A DNA stretch of 64,000 bases. Origin: Ficedula albicollis. Taxonomy: Eukaryota > Chordata > Aves > Passeriformes > Muscicapidae. Numbering within the stretch: the stretch's first letter is position 1; every line of letters begins with the position of its first letter. The stretch covers positions 40,378,592 through 40,442,591 of the forward strand of contig NC_021673.1 in the NCBI RefSeq assembly GCF_000247815.1, written 5' to 3'. Below the pieces are notes generated by a model. That model did not search any database. It worked only from the letters and a program-made list of their open reading frames with translations, and was not told the origin of the DNA. Below are positions 45,886-62,800 of this stretch, piece by piece. Position numbers and translations under genes: made by a program.

Positions 45886-48800
45886 TTCCTTGAAGTTCGA
45901 TTCTAAAACTGCCAGCACAGGTTACTATTGTATGGCTGTGGAAGCTAAAATAAGATTTCAGTCTTGTTATCCTTCACCAACAGTGCATGGGGAAGATTTT
46001 CAAGTACTTGACTGTTGTTTCATTTACATGTTTAAGCTATTTTTTTAGAGCAAGAAAAATAATAAAGAAATTACCCAGTGCTACAGAACACAGCCCCTGT
46101 CTGATTTAGTGGTTCTATTACCATTGTGATTCATGGCTAATTCATACAAATGAAATTAGGTTATATATTACTATTAGGAGATTAACATTTCATGAATTTA
46201 ATAAATGCTTTCATGGCTACCCTGAAATCTAATTCCCTGGCCTAAAATGTCACTGATGTCTGCTTGTTTTAGGCAAACCAATTTAATTCAGTTTAGTAGT
46301 GCTGGGAGAATGTTAGTTGAGATTTGTTTTGAGTGGAGTCACTGCCCTTTTCTTCTATCCTCTGTCCCCCCCTCTGTAAATCTAAAATGCCTAGAATGAT
46401 GCAGGAAAAACCCTCTGTTAGCTGACCACATGCAGGAGAGAGTGACATACAGTTTACATTATCAGGATTGGAAATTTCACCTTGTTAAGGATAAACCTAT
46501 CAGATACATATATATATATATATTTATATAAGTTAATTTATGGTATTTTGTGTAGGCAGTGGTTGTATTATATTAACTTGAGGATATGATCATTATGGTC
46601 TTCTCCATGGCATAATATGATTTCTTGAAGGCCCTCAGCAGTGTTCATTACAGCCTTGGAATGGATAATATTAAAGGCTTTATTCAATTGTGGTAAATAT
46701 AAACATATAATATTATTTCATCTCTTAACTCAGATTCAGATTTACTCATTTTATGGATGAAACAAGGATGTCTTGCTTTATTTGAGTATAAACCTTGGGG
46801 TTTTTTTCCTTCTTATAGCAGCTTCTGAAGGATTCTGCAACATTTGTTCAATCTGAACTAAGACCCACCCTGCACCCACACCTGACAGCCTCCCCTTAAC
46901 AATTGGCACAGTTAAACTTTATGGGCTTCTTCATGCCAAAGTTCTGCCTCTGCCCAACTTTGGTTTGGTCATGGTACCCTGGAGCAACTGAAGCCATAGC
47001 CAAAGCCCAGAAATGCAGGGTTTATTTTTGTCCTCTGTTTTTTAAACTTAGTTGCAGGCGTTTCTGTCGTTTGGGTTTTTTTCTTCCTTTCCCCTCCTGC
47101 AACAGGGAGCAGTGAGAACTAGGAGGAAGGAAAGGACCTCTTTCCCAAGATCCATGCTTTGGTGCCTGGAGTGCTTGTGGAGGGTCTGTGAGAGTGGGAC
47201 GAATCCCAATCAGGTTTAAGAGAAAGATGGGGCAGAGCTGGGCTGGAGCTGAATTTGGATCAAAAATCTTCTCATTGGTGAACTGTTACTGAAAAGAAGG
47301 CTAGATTGATTATGGGATTTTAACGTAGAAAAATAGATAAACCATTATTTGTCACATGAAACAAATGGCTTGAATGCCAAAAGTCAGGAAATAATTGAGC
47401 TGTAAAGGGAATCCAAAGCCCTGAAGAAAATTGGCTGTATTCACACTGCTCATCATGGTCAAACTTAAAGGCCTGGCCAAGCCCTAAAGTGCTTTACAGC
47501 TATTAGTTGTGGGTGATGGTGTCAAGTCACACCCCAGCTCTTTTGCTTTGCTGTGCCTGAGGGACGCTGGGTCAGTGCCTGCAGCCTGCCCCATGCCTCT
47601 GGGTCTTGGAGTTTCTGGCTTCTCCTCAGCCCCAAGACCAGAGGTTGTCCCTCTGTAACTTGCTCCTTGTCTGGCTTCCTTGGCAACACTGGGGGCTTGG
47701 GAGAAGAAGCTGGATCAGGCCCTAAAACCTTGGCTGGGAAATCATAAACCAGCATACATTTCTTTATTCTTTGCATTTACAAATATGATCTTGAGCCGTT
47801 AAACAAGAGAGAGCACTTTCTTCATTTGAAAGGAAGATCTTCTCTGACAATTCCTTCCACAAAGACTTCTCGGCCTTTTAGGTAGTGTACATTTCCCTTT
47901 CCTGCAGTTTTCCATGTTTCCAGTGTAGTTGTATTATTTCAGAGATCCCCTTTCCAAGTGGATATCAATCTCTAAATGATATCTGAGCTACTCCTCACTC
48001 GCTCTCAAAATCCGTTCCCTGAATCATCTTTATTACAGTGCCTAAAAGACATATACAATGCATTGTTAATTGGCAGCTGGGGATGACTTATCATTATTGA
48101 TTTACTTTTAAACTACTCTGACAAGATGAGGAACAATAAACCTGAGCATGTAACTCACTTTCATAATGGTATAGTGTTGCTGTTATCCTCATGTCCATGA
48201 ATTCATATCTGCAGTATGCCTAAAATCACTGACTTGTTTTTGTTCTGAGAGAGCCATCTGCCAATAGGCAGTGCTTTCCTTTGTCATTCAACAGCAAATG
48301 CAATATTCCCCTGACAGTCCTCAGAGAAATGGAAAGAATCTGAAGGAATGGGTTCATATTGTTCATGGGTTTAGTTTGCAATGTTTTGAACAGAACTGAC
48401 AAAATGAAACATCAGATTGTAGCTTTTTTTTGACCTACAATCCTATTTGAAGTGAAAACTTGTGTTCTAACATGAGAATGTTCCTGCTAAGCTGTCAGAA
48501 GTTTTTTTGTTTATTTTTACTGTTTTTTCATGTGCTAGACACTTGGATTTTTCTATCGATAAAAGTCTTTAAAAAATTTACGCTTTCCACATATTAGTGG
48601 GAGAATGTAACTTAAAAATATTTATTCATGTAATTATGCCAATCCTGAATTATATCCAAAGATAATTTATTAAATACTAAAAGCTCTAAGCTTTCAGGCT
48701 TTGTGATTGGTTGCATTACATGAATTTTAAAAAAGCTCAGATAAATTTCTTCCCCTAGTTGAGCTGATGAACAGAACTTGATCGTGGTGCAGGTCTGTGT

Positions 48801-51577
48801 GCTGACTTGTTTGCCTAAGGACCTTAATGGGAAGCTTTGCAAGACTCAACAAACAAAATTCAAGAAGAAAGGGAAGTTTGTGGCAAAAATCCCTAACAAA
48901 TCTTCCTAAAATCCTCTTGTGGGCAATCTTGGAAAGAAGAAGCAAAAATACTAACAGGAAACTGTAGCTTGTAACAAGTCTTGGTGCCACCACTATGGGT
49001 GCTTTGGTCACAGATGCTGCCCCAGTGCTCACACGTGAGAGACCAAGAAACTCTGAGCTGATGCATTTATGAATCCCTGATAATCTTAAGCATGTTTTTT
49101 TTAAATCTTAATTTAATTTTTGTTGCTTGTATTTTATTAGGGCGAGAGATATCCCAACTTTAACCTTAGGTCATCAGTGCATTTGAGAGCTTTGTGAGCT
49201 CCTGTAAAACACATATTGGCAAAATAATAACAAAGAAAAGTTTTGCAAATGGAAATTCTTCTGAAAGCATGGCCACAGATACCTTAACGTTTGGAATCTA
49301 CATTGGAACTTCTAGGAGCCTTAGAGCCACACTGTGTAAACCTGCATCCACCAAAAAGCAGCTTTCCCAGAAGGAAGCTCTAGTAGCCTGAGATTGCAGA
49401 TTAGATAACTGCTTCACTGCTGTGTGAATGCACTTTAATTTACTCTGACTTCAGAGCTGGAGATTCAGTAAATTGATTGTTACTTTCTAAATCTGCAAAC
49501 AGATTATTTCTTGAAGAAATTTTGATTTAATACTTTCTATAATTGAATTGACTCTTTATTCTTTGCTGAGGTTAGACTGCTGGTTTGATTTTAAATTTGG
49601 CAGCAACTTTTTGATTCTTAATTTAAGTTAAAGTTAGAAGTAATTGAACTACAGCAATATTTTATTTTTATTGGGTTTTTTTGTTTTAATTTGTTGTCAA
49701 TGATTTTAATAACATTTATACAAAGAAGTAAAATCAGCTTTCTTATGGTAAGGAATGTGGATCTTAAATCCTCTAAGAGTACATTCACTTTTTCAGTTCT
49801 TTATTCATAACCTTCGGGATAATTTAATTTCCAGGCTTATATTGATTTTAATTTTGGTATTTTAGCCATTTAGATGCATAGAGATTGAGCTTCAGCTAAG
49901 CTGGAGTGTATGGAAAGGAATGTAGCCACTACCTGGTGATGTGGTTGAACAATAGGTTCATACAGGTCTCATCTGACAGCAGGTGAAAGCATTCCTTCTG
50001 CTTCAATTTCTTCTGCTTCTATTTTAGGATAGCTTTGATCTTACTAATTTTCATGCATCCTTTTTATGTACTGCAAAGTAAGGGTATAAGAGTAGCAGCT
50101 GCCTCCCAGTGGTTGGAAGACTTGTATTCATGTGTGTTCCCATTAAAAAAAAATAATCTTGTGATATTATTTTGCTTTTGATGAGACAGGCTGGGTAATA
50201 TTAATGGGCTTCTGTTCAAGAAATGTATGGAAGGGTACAAAGGTGCCACTGAGCAGGCTCATGGAGAGAAACTCCATTTTTTGTGATATTCAGTAGAATA
50301 ACTGAATAAATATTCCTCTATTTTGTTCCAACTTTTTGATAAGGAGAAACAAAGCTGAGGGAACCTTTGTGGGGAAGGGCCAGACTTACTTGGAGCAGAG
50401 TATTTGTGTTTGTTTGTGGGAGGGCTGAACAGCACAGGAAGAGATCTCGGCTCTCTGCAAGTAGTACTGGGTTTGGATACTGCCTTAATTTTGTACCTTG
50501 TCATTAATTTTCTTAGCTGATGTATCCCTGCTGGCCTCAGACTTGCTCTGCACAAGTCAAATGGCAGGTAGGGACAGACCAACAGTTTGGAAGGGGCTTG
50601 CTTCATTTCATGCTTGCTTTTTGGAGAGGCTTTTCCTCATGAGATGGTAGATGTGACACAGTGACCAAGCTTTCCTTACACATCTCCTGTTTTTTAATGA
50701 GAATTTTATATGGATAAAAATGGCATGGAAGAGCTCCCACATCCTCTCTTATTTGTTCTTGTCTGTTTTAGGAGAATATTAATATCATAACACCTGGCAC
50801 CATGAAGGGGTTTAAGCTGCTTAGTGGTATAGATTTATCACAGAAGACCTGGACTATGACCATGATCTTGCAGCATTTATTCTCTGTTTCTGTGTAAATA
50901 CTGCTTACATGGTTTCACCTGCAGCACTGAAGAAATAATTTTGGAGTATTAAACATCTCTTGCATGTCAAGATTTTGATATTGCTTTAATTCTCCCACCA
51001 TCACTAGTAGTCACTTGTTTTCATGGCCGTTTCGGTCTGTTGCTCCACTCCATTGGCAAGATGTTAAAACTTGCTCAAAAGTGAGAAACAAATTGCACAT
51101 TCCACTGATTTTAATGAAAACATACCTAATCTATTCCAGGAGAGAACATGCCTGGCTTCTTCTAGAAGGTATTCAGTTTTCTTTCATAATCCATTTGGAG
51201 TTCTTGTATGAATTAAATTAGAGGTTGCTGTCTGCTTTTTGGGAAAAATATCTGCTTTTCCAAAGTAAATTTAATATTATTGACTGTTTTAAGATTAAAT
51301 ACCTCTTCCAGCTGGCAAAGGATTTTATACTTGTGACCAGAAATTTTCAGAAAATCTGCTGCAAAAGCTGGGAAAGAGAAATAATCTTTAAAAACCTGTT
51401 AATTATTTTCCTGGAGCATGTTTAAGCCTGCAGCTTACACTTTCTCAGAGATCTAACAGTTTAGGAAGCCTTATCATTAAGCAACTGCAGGAGACTAATT
51501 TTTTTTCTAAAACTGTGGAACCGTGGAAGAAAGATATGTCTGTATCCATGATTGATCTGCAGTGCTGCTCAGTTGTT

Positions 51578-51678
51578 ATACGACTCTGCTAAATTTGTGC
51601 AGTTCAAGGCAGGGTTACTCCCTGATAATACGACTCTGCTAAATGTGTGCAGTTCAAGGCAGGGTTACTCCCTGATAA
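51578..51678. repeat. 50-bp tandem duplication
   Basis: Copies begin ATACGACTCTGCTAAAT at about 51578 and 51628 and end GTTACTCCCTGATA. One substitution (T/G) distinguishes them. Confidence 0.97.
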
Positions 51679-53394
51679 GAAAGCAATTCAGGCACCAGGG
51701 CTGTGTGAATATTTATGTCTGTGGTTTCTTTACACATGCTGCTTAAGATTGACTGTGGTTCAGAAAAAAATGACATCTGCAATACCTGGTTTTTGCAATA
51801 GGTCATGACTATAGATGTGCTAATTTCTTACTCCTCACAACATTCTAACCTTTGCCACTCTCCTTTGGCTGCCTCTTACTCTCCTTTATTCAAAAATCAA
51901 CTGTGTGAACATTTTATTGTCTGCTTTTTTATTATTTTCTGTATTTAAAGTAATATTCACAGCATTACTTATTGTCTTCTTTCAGCTGGCTTTCAGTCTG
52001 TTGTTTCCAAGTGACTGCAAGTCAGTCACCTCATCTAATTTCTTTCCTTACAGCCAGGTCAACATCTCAGTTTTCATCTGGTTTGAACTCGATCAAATGA
52101 TGGTTGTTGGGGCTGAGAAACCATGGATTTCTGGGAGAGAGTTTATGGCTGCTGTTCTGCCACCTCATATCTAGTTTTTATACATTTTTTTTTTTCTTGT
52201 ACAGTATTTTGGCTGCTGATGGCAGCTTTCTCCAACAGCTAAAATTATGGAAGACGAACTGGTGGTAAGAGGTTTGGGAGGATTTTCTGGGTGGTTGTTG
52301 CACACACAGGTTGTTTATTATGCCTGGCAGTGCCTGTGCACTGTGTTCCACAGGATACTTCTGTCTTCTTGTATCTGCAGGCCTCCATGGAGCTCACCTA
52401 ACTGAGGCATCTCCTCCAAGCAATGGCAATCACTCTGCCCATTTCCAGTCTGTTCTTTGCATTCCTGGGATCAGCCCCACTGTGCTGTGCTCAGGCTCAG
52501 GGCCCAGCAGGGCACTTCTGACCCAGGTAATGTGTTAGGTCAGATGCCAGGCTGTGTACCCAGGACCAGCCAGCCCAGCTGGGGCAGAGCCCAGGCATCC
52601 CAAACCTAGCACTGCAGCTCTTCTCTACAAGCACTGTGCCAGACCCTCAGACACTTTCTCCTCAGCCTTCTCTCAGCGATTATCTTCCCTGATGCATCCA
52701 TCATGGTGTATTAAATTGGTTAATTAACTTATCCACTGAGCATGAACTCAGGCTCCTGCAGCTGGCAGCATGAGGCATCCTTTAGATATGATGCAACTTT
52801 AAATGTTGTCTCTGATTATTTTCCTCTTACAGTAGCAGACTTATATTGTGTTGCCCTTGTTACACCTTTGAACTATGCATATCTATTAGCCTCCTATCTA
52901 GCCACTTATTAGTTGTATTCTCAAGTTCCCCACCTCTTCTGTGGCACTGCAAGTACTATTAGATGTAATATTTTTCCAGGTCTGCACCACATTAAATCTA
53001 CATGGCTAAGCAAAAATAGTTTAATCTCAAAGTAAGAGTTTTTTCAGAATTTTTCTTACAGCATGCTCTACATAGCCATTGATTCATTCAGTTAATTAAC
53101 CAAATTGAATATTTAATTAATTTTCAACTCTGAGATATTGCTAGCTATTTTTTAGGAACTGAGAACATTTTACAACTGTGGAACAACTCCAAAAAAAATC
53201 TGCACACTTGGCTTTTCTGCTGTTGTGAGATGAAAACCCCGTGATAAAAGTACATTTGTTTTTCTCATATATAATATTGGGCTCCCCCCTCAAAAAAACA
53301 ACCAACCCAAAACAGTCCACCTGAAAGAAAAAGATAAACATGAAAATTCTTTTTCAACACATACGTATATAGCTATTCATACATGCTGGGGTCT

Positions 53395-53515
53395 ATGTAT
53401 AATATATACATACACACATATATATATACACATATATATATCACATACACATATATATATATACACATATATATATATCTATATACACACACACACATAT
53501 CTGTATCTATATCTC
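53395..53515. repeat. Alternating (TA)n/(CA)n microsatellite
   Basis: Compound AT/AC dinucleotide runs such as CACATATATATATACACATA. The open frames over it (repeated Tyr/Ile/Tyr/Met) are repeat products. Confidence 0.9.
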
Positions 53516-54697
53516 CTATTGATCTTGAGGAAGGTTTTATCCACACAGAATATTTTATTCTGTAGAGTGAATACAGGAAGGAATATGTATCTGAGGTCTT
53601 TTCCCAAAGAAGCATCTGTGGCCCTGTGGCACAAGGCGCTCTGACCTAGGTGCTGGTCAATCCCTCATGCTGGGTGGGACACCCTTGGCTGCACCTCCCT
53701 GTAGGCAGTGTCTGGTGAGAAGGTCAGGCAGCTTCTGGCCTGGAGTGCCTGAGGCCTCAGCATCTTTCTTTGCTGCTGACCCGAGATGATTGCATGTTTC
53801 AAACTTTGCCTCATAGTATATGGATGAGTCACACCCTCTTTCCTCACCCTAAATTTTTTTATTCATTCACATTACTTTGATATACTTCTTTGGATTTTCT
53901 ATACATTATTTTTTATACTCTGAACTTTCCTTTCTTCATTGTCCTACAATTTTCAAAGAAGAATAGTGTGCAGTGGTGCAACAAACTTTTTATTTCTGTG
54001 GTTTCTTGGTTCTCTGGTTTAGAAGATTCTAACTTTTTTTCTTCTTGTCTGGCTTTCAAAATACAGTTAGAAATGGCTTTTTTATGTTCTGAAGAAAGAG
54101 CTGTGCTATAAATTAAAATAACATACATGCTCTTTGACATCCAGGAATTACAATATAGCAAACTCAAGGAGCTTTAGAAATGTATGGGTTTCTGAGTACT
54201 CAGATATTTCACAGTTTCACTCCAGTCAAAAATAAATGTGCACGTTATAACTAAAAATCTGCAGAAAGACTATCTATGCTAACATAAATTAGAAAAGCAG
54301 TGAACTGTAGGTAATTAAGAATAGCCTGGATACTGCAATTCTGAAAGTAGTGTGAGTACGTAACTACTTCAGCTTATTAGTGAAGAGTTGAACCTAAGCT
54401 ATTTTGAAATCATTTTATATCTTGCAGTAATGAAACTGTTGGACCTAAGACCTCCTTTGCAAATGCTCCCATCCATTGCATTGGCTGTGCAAAATTCTGT
54501 TGCTAGGACACGATGCTACCAGAACTTTATCTTATTTCCTTCAGAGCTGGTATTTTAATGTCTGAGACCATGAGTCCTCCTCGAAGAAATACTCAGGTGG
54601 CTCATGTTTTTGTGTTTACTGCTGGATCTCTAATGTTTGCTTGCATATACAAGACAGGAGAAGAGACTGCTATTTCTTCCTCCCTTACAATGAAATG

Positions 54698-55180
54698 TCA
54701 TAGAATCATAGAAAGGTTTGGGTTGGAAGGGATCTTAAAGATTATCTAGTTCTATCCAACACCCTGCCAAGGGCAGGGACACCTCCCACTAGACCAGGTT
54801 GCTCAGAGCTCCATCCAACCTGGCATTGAATGCTTCCAGGGATGGGGCTTCCACAACTTCTCTGGGCAGCCTGTTGCAGTGTCTCACCACCTTCACAGAG
54901 CAGAATTTCTTCCTGGCACGTAGTCTAAAGCTACCCTCTCTCCATTTAGAGGCATCACCTCTATCACTACACGCCCTTGTAAGAAGTCCCTCTCCAGCTT
55001 TCTTGTAGGCTCTCTTTATAAAGTCTCCATGGACCCTTTCTTCTCCAAGCTGAATGACCTCTCCTTGCTCAGCCTGTCCTGACAGAAGCAGTGCTCCAGC
55101 CCTTGGATTATCTTTGTGATGCTTCTCTGGGCTCTCTTCAGCACATTCACATCCTTCTCATGCTGGGGGACCCAGGTAAG
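54698..55180 (-). mobile_element. CR1 LINE 3' fragment, minus orientation
   Basis: It begins with the reverse complement of the CR1 terminus (TCATAGAATCATAGAAAGGT, then TTGGAAGGGATCTTAAAGAT). It continues through GACCAGGTTGCTCAGAGCTC, CAGAATTTCTTCCTGGCA and GCTTCTCTGGGCTCTCTTCA to a 5' truncation near GGGGGACCCAGG. It is the best preserved CR1 copy in the window. Confidence 0.95.
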
Positions 55181-57424
55181 ATGTTGCTACTTGTTTCAGT
55201 CCTGGTTTTCTTTGTAGCTGTATACAAGGACGTGAATGAGGAATAGAATTAGTTGGAAAACTTCTTATTGAAAATCTGGGAACAAAATATTGGTAAACAT
55301 TTGCCTAAAATACATTTGAGTTTTCCTTAGTGATGATAGTGGTAGGCATGCTCAGGAGGTGAAATTACAAGAAAGTAAGGAAAAGTTAGGACACAGGTGT
55401 TTGGATATCTTTTCTATGGGTGAGAATGTAATCCTAGAGCATTGCAAAAACAATTTACCGAGGTGAAAATTACATGGATTAAAAAAGACCTTGAGATAAA
55501 AAATTCTCTCTTATATGAAAACTTGGATGAAACAGCTGTTTTTAAGGGCACTGCTGGAAGCCAGACACAACTTTTTGCTTGCCCTGATATGGCTGTTCAG
55601 CGTACTTACAAGCAAAACACCTCTGTGTGTCTTGTTTCTAGGATCATAAATTCCCACATGCACTCTCTTTAAACGTAATGAAAAGGTTTGGTTCTCTCTC
55701 TTTTTTTTTTTTTCTTTTTTTTTAATGCCTGAATAACAAGTCTTTTTAAGAGTGGTAGTTGGAGGCATGAACATGCAGCTACAAACACTTAGGAGCACAT
55801 TTAACTTCAGACACAGATAGCTGACCCCTTGTGACTTCCTGACATTCAAAAAGGGAGAGGCACAGGAATGTTGAAAGTTTGGAGTTTAGTATGTACTTTG
55901 GGCTGCTAGAGAGAAAAGGGTGACTATTTGATTTTATGTATTTACGTGGGGTATATGTAGCTTAGGAGCTAAGAGGATAAACCTCAAAGGGAACTTTATT
56001 CGTGTTGGGTTGCAGAGCGGTTTTAGCTGCCCCAAAGATGATCCCACTGCTTGAGCTGCCTTCTAGGGGCAATGCTGGATGCCAGCTCTGCACATCCCGG
56101 ATACTGCAGTTAAGGGCAGCCAGCTGAGCAGACTCGTGCCTGCATAGAATGTGCATTTAAAAGGAAATGGGCTAGGCAGAGGCCACTGCACGGGCTGACT
56201 TTCCCAGCATGGGTTTCATTCTTCAGTGGAATGACACCACCCTTGCGTGAGACAAATAGTGTCCATTAGAGTTAAGTGCTGCTGCTGGGCTGGACTTGTG
56301 ACCTTCAGCTGCTTGACAAAATGGGTGCAGCATTCATCTGTAGCTAGTATTGCTCAGCTGTTTTTTTTTGTTTGTTTGGGTTTTTTTTGGTTTTTTTTTT
56401 TTTTAATGCAATAGGAATTTCCTTTTTTGCTGATGGAAGCTCCATTTATCCAGGACACAGCTTCATTCTGCAGTGTCTGAGTTTTGCCTATAAAATTTCT
56501 TGTTTGTTTGTTCTTTTTTAATTCCCAAGGCAGAAATTGCTTTTGCTTTACAAAAAGAAAGTGTTACAAGGTAGCTTTGGAAAACTCTATATTATAATAT
56601 TTATACAGGAGGAACAAAAAATACGATGCCATCCTAATAAATAATGTAATGTGTATTAGACTCTTCATTTCTCAGAGCCCATGGAAAGAATCTGGCTCTG
56701 TGTTTGTTACTGGCTAGTGTATATTACAGGAATATTTTTACTAGATTTAAATCCAGGGGTATAAGATACTGTTCTGAATTTTCCATATACAAAGTAGTCA
56801 TACATAAAGTGTCTGCCTCCTGGGCAGAGAAAAAGCAGTAATCATACATCTGCGAGTCACAGAAATAAAATGGACTTGGAGGGCCTTTAATGCACATTTC
56901 ATCTCGTCTTTATTCTGTTTCAGCTCCTGGGCTTCTGGTTTTGCAATAACAGAGGCTGGAATTATTGTTGGGTGGGAACAAGATGAATGCTAACAATCAT
57001 CTTCATCCTGGGATGCTTTTGCACAAAAAACACGAGTTGCAGTAAGTACTCTCACTAGTTTAAAACAGTTGTATTGACTCTATGGACTGTTGCACCAGTA
57101 AAATCTGTGAGACCACACCATACTTGCCATGTGTCTTGACACTTGAAGCATGCCCACCTCTGCTTTTTAAATTTCTTTGAAAGTTTATTTATACATCCAC
57201 AAATTCATTTCTCTCTTTGTTAACCTGAGACAAGTATTTTGCACAAGCTATTAACTTGAGCCTGTATGTTAAACTCTAGAGAATTGTTTGGGTATGTTTT
57301 TTTGAAGCAGATTTTGTATCCACTTAGAATGGGTTCATTAAACCGTGAAATCACAGGTTATTCTGACATCCAGAAGACTTGGGATTTATTTTGTTCCCTT
57401 CCAGCAGGATTGGGGTTTAGTCAG

Positions 57425-57430
<6 letters not shown>
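55181..57430. other. Intergenic sequence with T-rich tracts
   Basis: No gene supported. T and T/G tracts occur near 55700 and 56360-56405. Confidence 0.5.
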
Positions 57431-59899
<2,469 letters not shown>

Positions 59900-62800
59900 C
59901 ATCGGCACTAAATTAGGCTTCCTTTCTTTCTACTTTATACTCTTCTTAAGAAGAAATAAGATGGATAAAGAGATGTGCTTTGAAGCTGGAAGTCAGATGT
60001 CTATTTACAGAGTACCAGCCTCCCGAGGGAACAAATTTGGACTGGGAATCACAGGGAGGAAGGCTGTCAAGAGTTTTCCCATTGATTTTCCCAGGGTGCC
60101 TCACTGCATTTGATGGCTATAGCAGAAGATTCCCCAAAGGGGAAGAAACATTTTGTCAGATACTTTTGAATCTCCAAGCCTGGTTTGGAGAACAATGTCA
60201 AGGAACATTACTGAAACAACAGTGATGCATTCCCACCTTGAAAAATGCACCCTGCTTTTGCCAAATTTCAACAGGGGCACAGGAGTGCTCATCCTTCAGG
60301 TGAATTCCATAGCGGTGTTACCAGGCTTTTACCCCAAGCAGCAAGAACAGCACAGCAAGGCCAAAATGAAATTCAGGTACTGCAGTTGCTTCCCAGGTTT
60401 TCTGGATTCCCAGGAATATGTGCTGTTATCCATTCAAGCAGAACATAAACAGGGTTAATTATCACAGGATTGGCAAGAGACTATATTTCTTTTCACCATG
60501 AGTTCTGCTTATGAGCAGCCAGTTGAGGACTTTTGAAAAGCTGTTTATCTATAAGAAATCTTGGAGAGAATGCAAGGGAGATTTTCTGAAGCCTTCCTTT
60601 TTTATTGCATTATTAATAACAGTTGCTTTCCGGGTCACAATTTCTCTTCCATGGTTAGCAGCTGCTTTTGTCCCCTCTGCTCACTGCAGCTACAAGAGAT
60701 AGAGATCATTCTGTTTCCTGAGCTTTAGCTTTCCTACCTCTCTCTGGAACCATGGCAGAGTTCAGCTCTAGCCTCCCTCCCACCACAGCCTTTGCTGCTC
60801 TGGATGTGAGGTGAAGGAATAAACACTGGATGGCAAAACTCCACCTTTATTAGAAACTTATTAAACCATTTAATGGGCTGTAAGTAATATTCATCAGCCC
60901 AGAAGGAACCCAGACATCTATACAGAGAACTCAGAGTGCCAGGAAAATGAATAAAATGTTAAGAATCCAATTGTATAAGGCAGTCAGCAATAATGATGCA
61001 TTCCCATGCTCTTAAGGGTTCAGATCCAGATGAGAACTAGGTTGTTCTGGAATTGCACTGGCCATTCTTACCTCCACAGGATGTTAATAAGTGGAATGTG
61101 TTCAGGAAAAGATACAGAATTTGGAATAAACAGGTTGAATTTAAAGGTTCTCTTGTTTTTTATTCAGTTGAATTATCCTTCAGAGTTACAGAATCGCTGC
61201 ATCTGGTTGTGAATTTAAAATTACTTCCTTTCAGAAAAAAAAAAGGGGTGACTATGATAGCAGACAGAAAAGAAGACAATTGTTCTCTCATTCTATTATC
61301 AGGAGACCAAAGGGACAACCACTTAGAGAGAGGAGTTAAAAAAATAATTCAAAAGTGATTTTCTGGTATTTTATTCTATTCAAATTACAATAAAGCATCA
61401 AGGGGGAGGAGTGGGTGTGAGACCAAGCGCAAGCAGTAAAACACAGGCAAAAGCAATAGAGATTATTTTCTCCCCTTTAATAATTAAGAAATCATCCGTG
61501 CCTATCAATGCAGTGTAACAGATTGCTCTATTCTGAAAGATTCATCCTGCACAGCCAGTTGCTTTCATTGCAGTCATAGATAATCTGAAGACATCTTTGT
61601 CTAAGCTACCAATCTTAAGCAACTGCAATAAATTGTAACACAAGTCTCTATGTTTTCTAGTTATGTCCTAGAACTGGTTCTACCCCACTCTCAATTTACT
61701 CAGTGACTGGTAGCAGACCATTTGTGGCTGGTGATCAGCACTTGGGGTGTCCTGTAGTTCTGGCATCTGTTCTCTTGTGATCCCATGGGTCCCTGTTGTC
61801 CTTCTCTGGACTATTTCAGCAGCCTTTAACCTGTCGCCTCTCAGTAGCACAACTATTGCTTTGCTAGTGCAGCCTAGTCCCTCTACAGAGATAATGGTCC
61901 ATTAGGAGATACAGATATATGGCAATATCATTGCTGTGCTAAGACATCTGTTTTACAACAGGCACATCAGTCTGTCACGGGATACTGTTATTGCCAAGAG
62001 TAAGCAAAGTTAAGACATCAGACCTCTGTATAAAAATGGACACTATCTGGAGTTTTCAGTAATAACATCTATAACTTTGAAAAGACTGTCAAGCAGTAGG
62101 GAAGGATAATTAGCTTCAGTGGTTAAGCCAAAATACCCTAGAGGCTGGGAAATGCCCTAATGTTAGAATGGGCATGAATGATGCCCAGTACCACTTTCTG
62201 ACTGTAACTGGCTCCTTGGGGCAGCTGCTGCTGTGCCTTAGTGGTGTCTGGTGGAGCAGCTCAGCTGGGGCTTTCTGCCCAGTCTCCTGTGGCTTTGAGG
62301 TAGGGCAGGAGCCTGTGGAGGACACTCAGGGAGAGCTAATGAGAGGCTTAAATTGTCTGTAAGCAGCTGTATGGAAAAAGGAGGCTTTGTAATACTGCCC
62401 AGCCTAGTAAGCTGAGGTATAAAAACATCCTTCTGTAGGGAGGTGTTACTAGGCACAGATCAAAGTGGGCAAAACGCTGAAAGTGGCTGCAGCCAGTCAC
62501 TGGAGCAGTTTGTAAAATGGTGGATTCCATCCTTCCAGAGACTTCAGAAGTTTTCTCCTCGAAAAGATGTTTTGATTCACTCAGCCATTAACTAAGAACT
62601 TTGTGTTACATAGTTTAGAGCAGCCAGTCCTGGTGGTCCTGTGCAGGTCTGGGACCCCACCAGCTGCTTTGACTCTGACTTCTCCACAAAACTAGGAATA
62701 TAAAATCTGTCTTTGCTGAGTTCAATTTCAGTCCTCTCCAGGAAGCATGTTTTACTGAGGCACTGGACAGAAGACTTACAGGAAGAGAGGTCTTTGAACT

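Larger units (their letters stand above)
44831..54697. other. Gene desert
   Basis: Nearly 10 kb without a supported gene. It holds a small CR1 fragment near 45.8 kb, a (TA)n tract near 46510, a 50-bp duplication at 51578 and a TATA/CA-rich microsatellite near 53400. The R2-like element's 3' UTR may extend some tens of bases into the start. Confidence 0.5.

Noticed and set aside
47865..47879. 15-nt match to the 5' part of U2 snRNA (CTTCTCGGCCTTTT)
   Set aside because: The sequence after it does not follow U2, so this is at most a tiny fragment and probably chance.
53617..53680. tRNA-like stretch (GGCCCTGTGGCACAAGG and GGTCAATCCC)
   Set aside because: It cannot be folded into a proper cloverleaf with a normal anticodon arm and T loop; at best a degenerate tRNA-derived piece.
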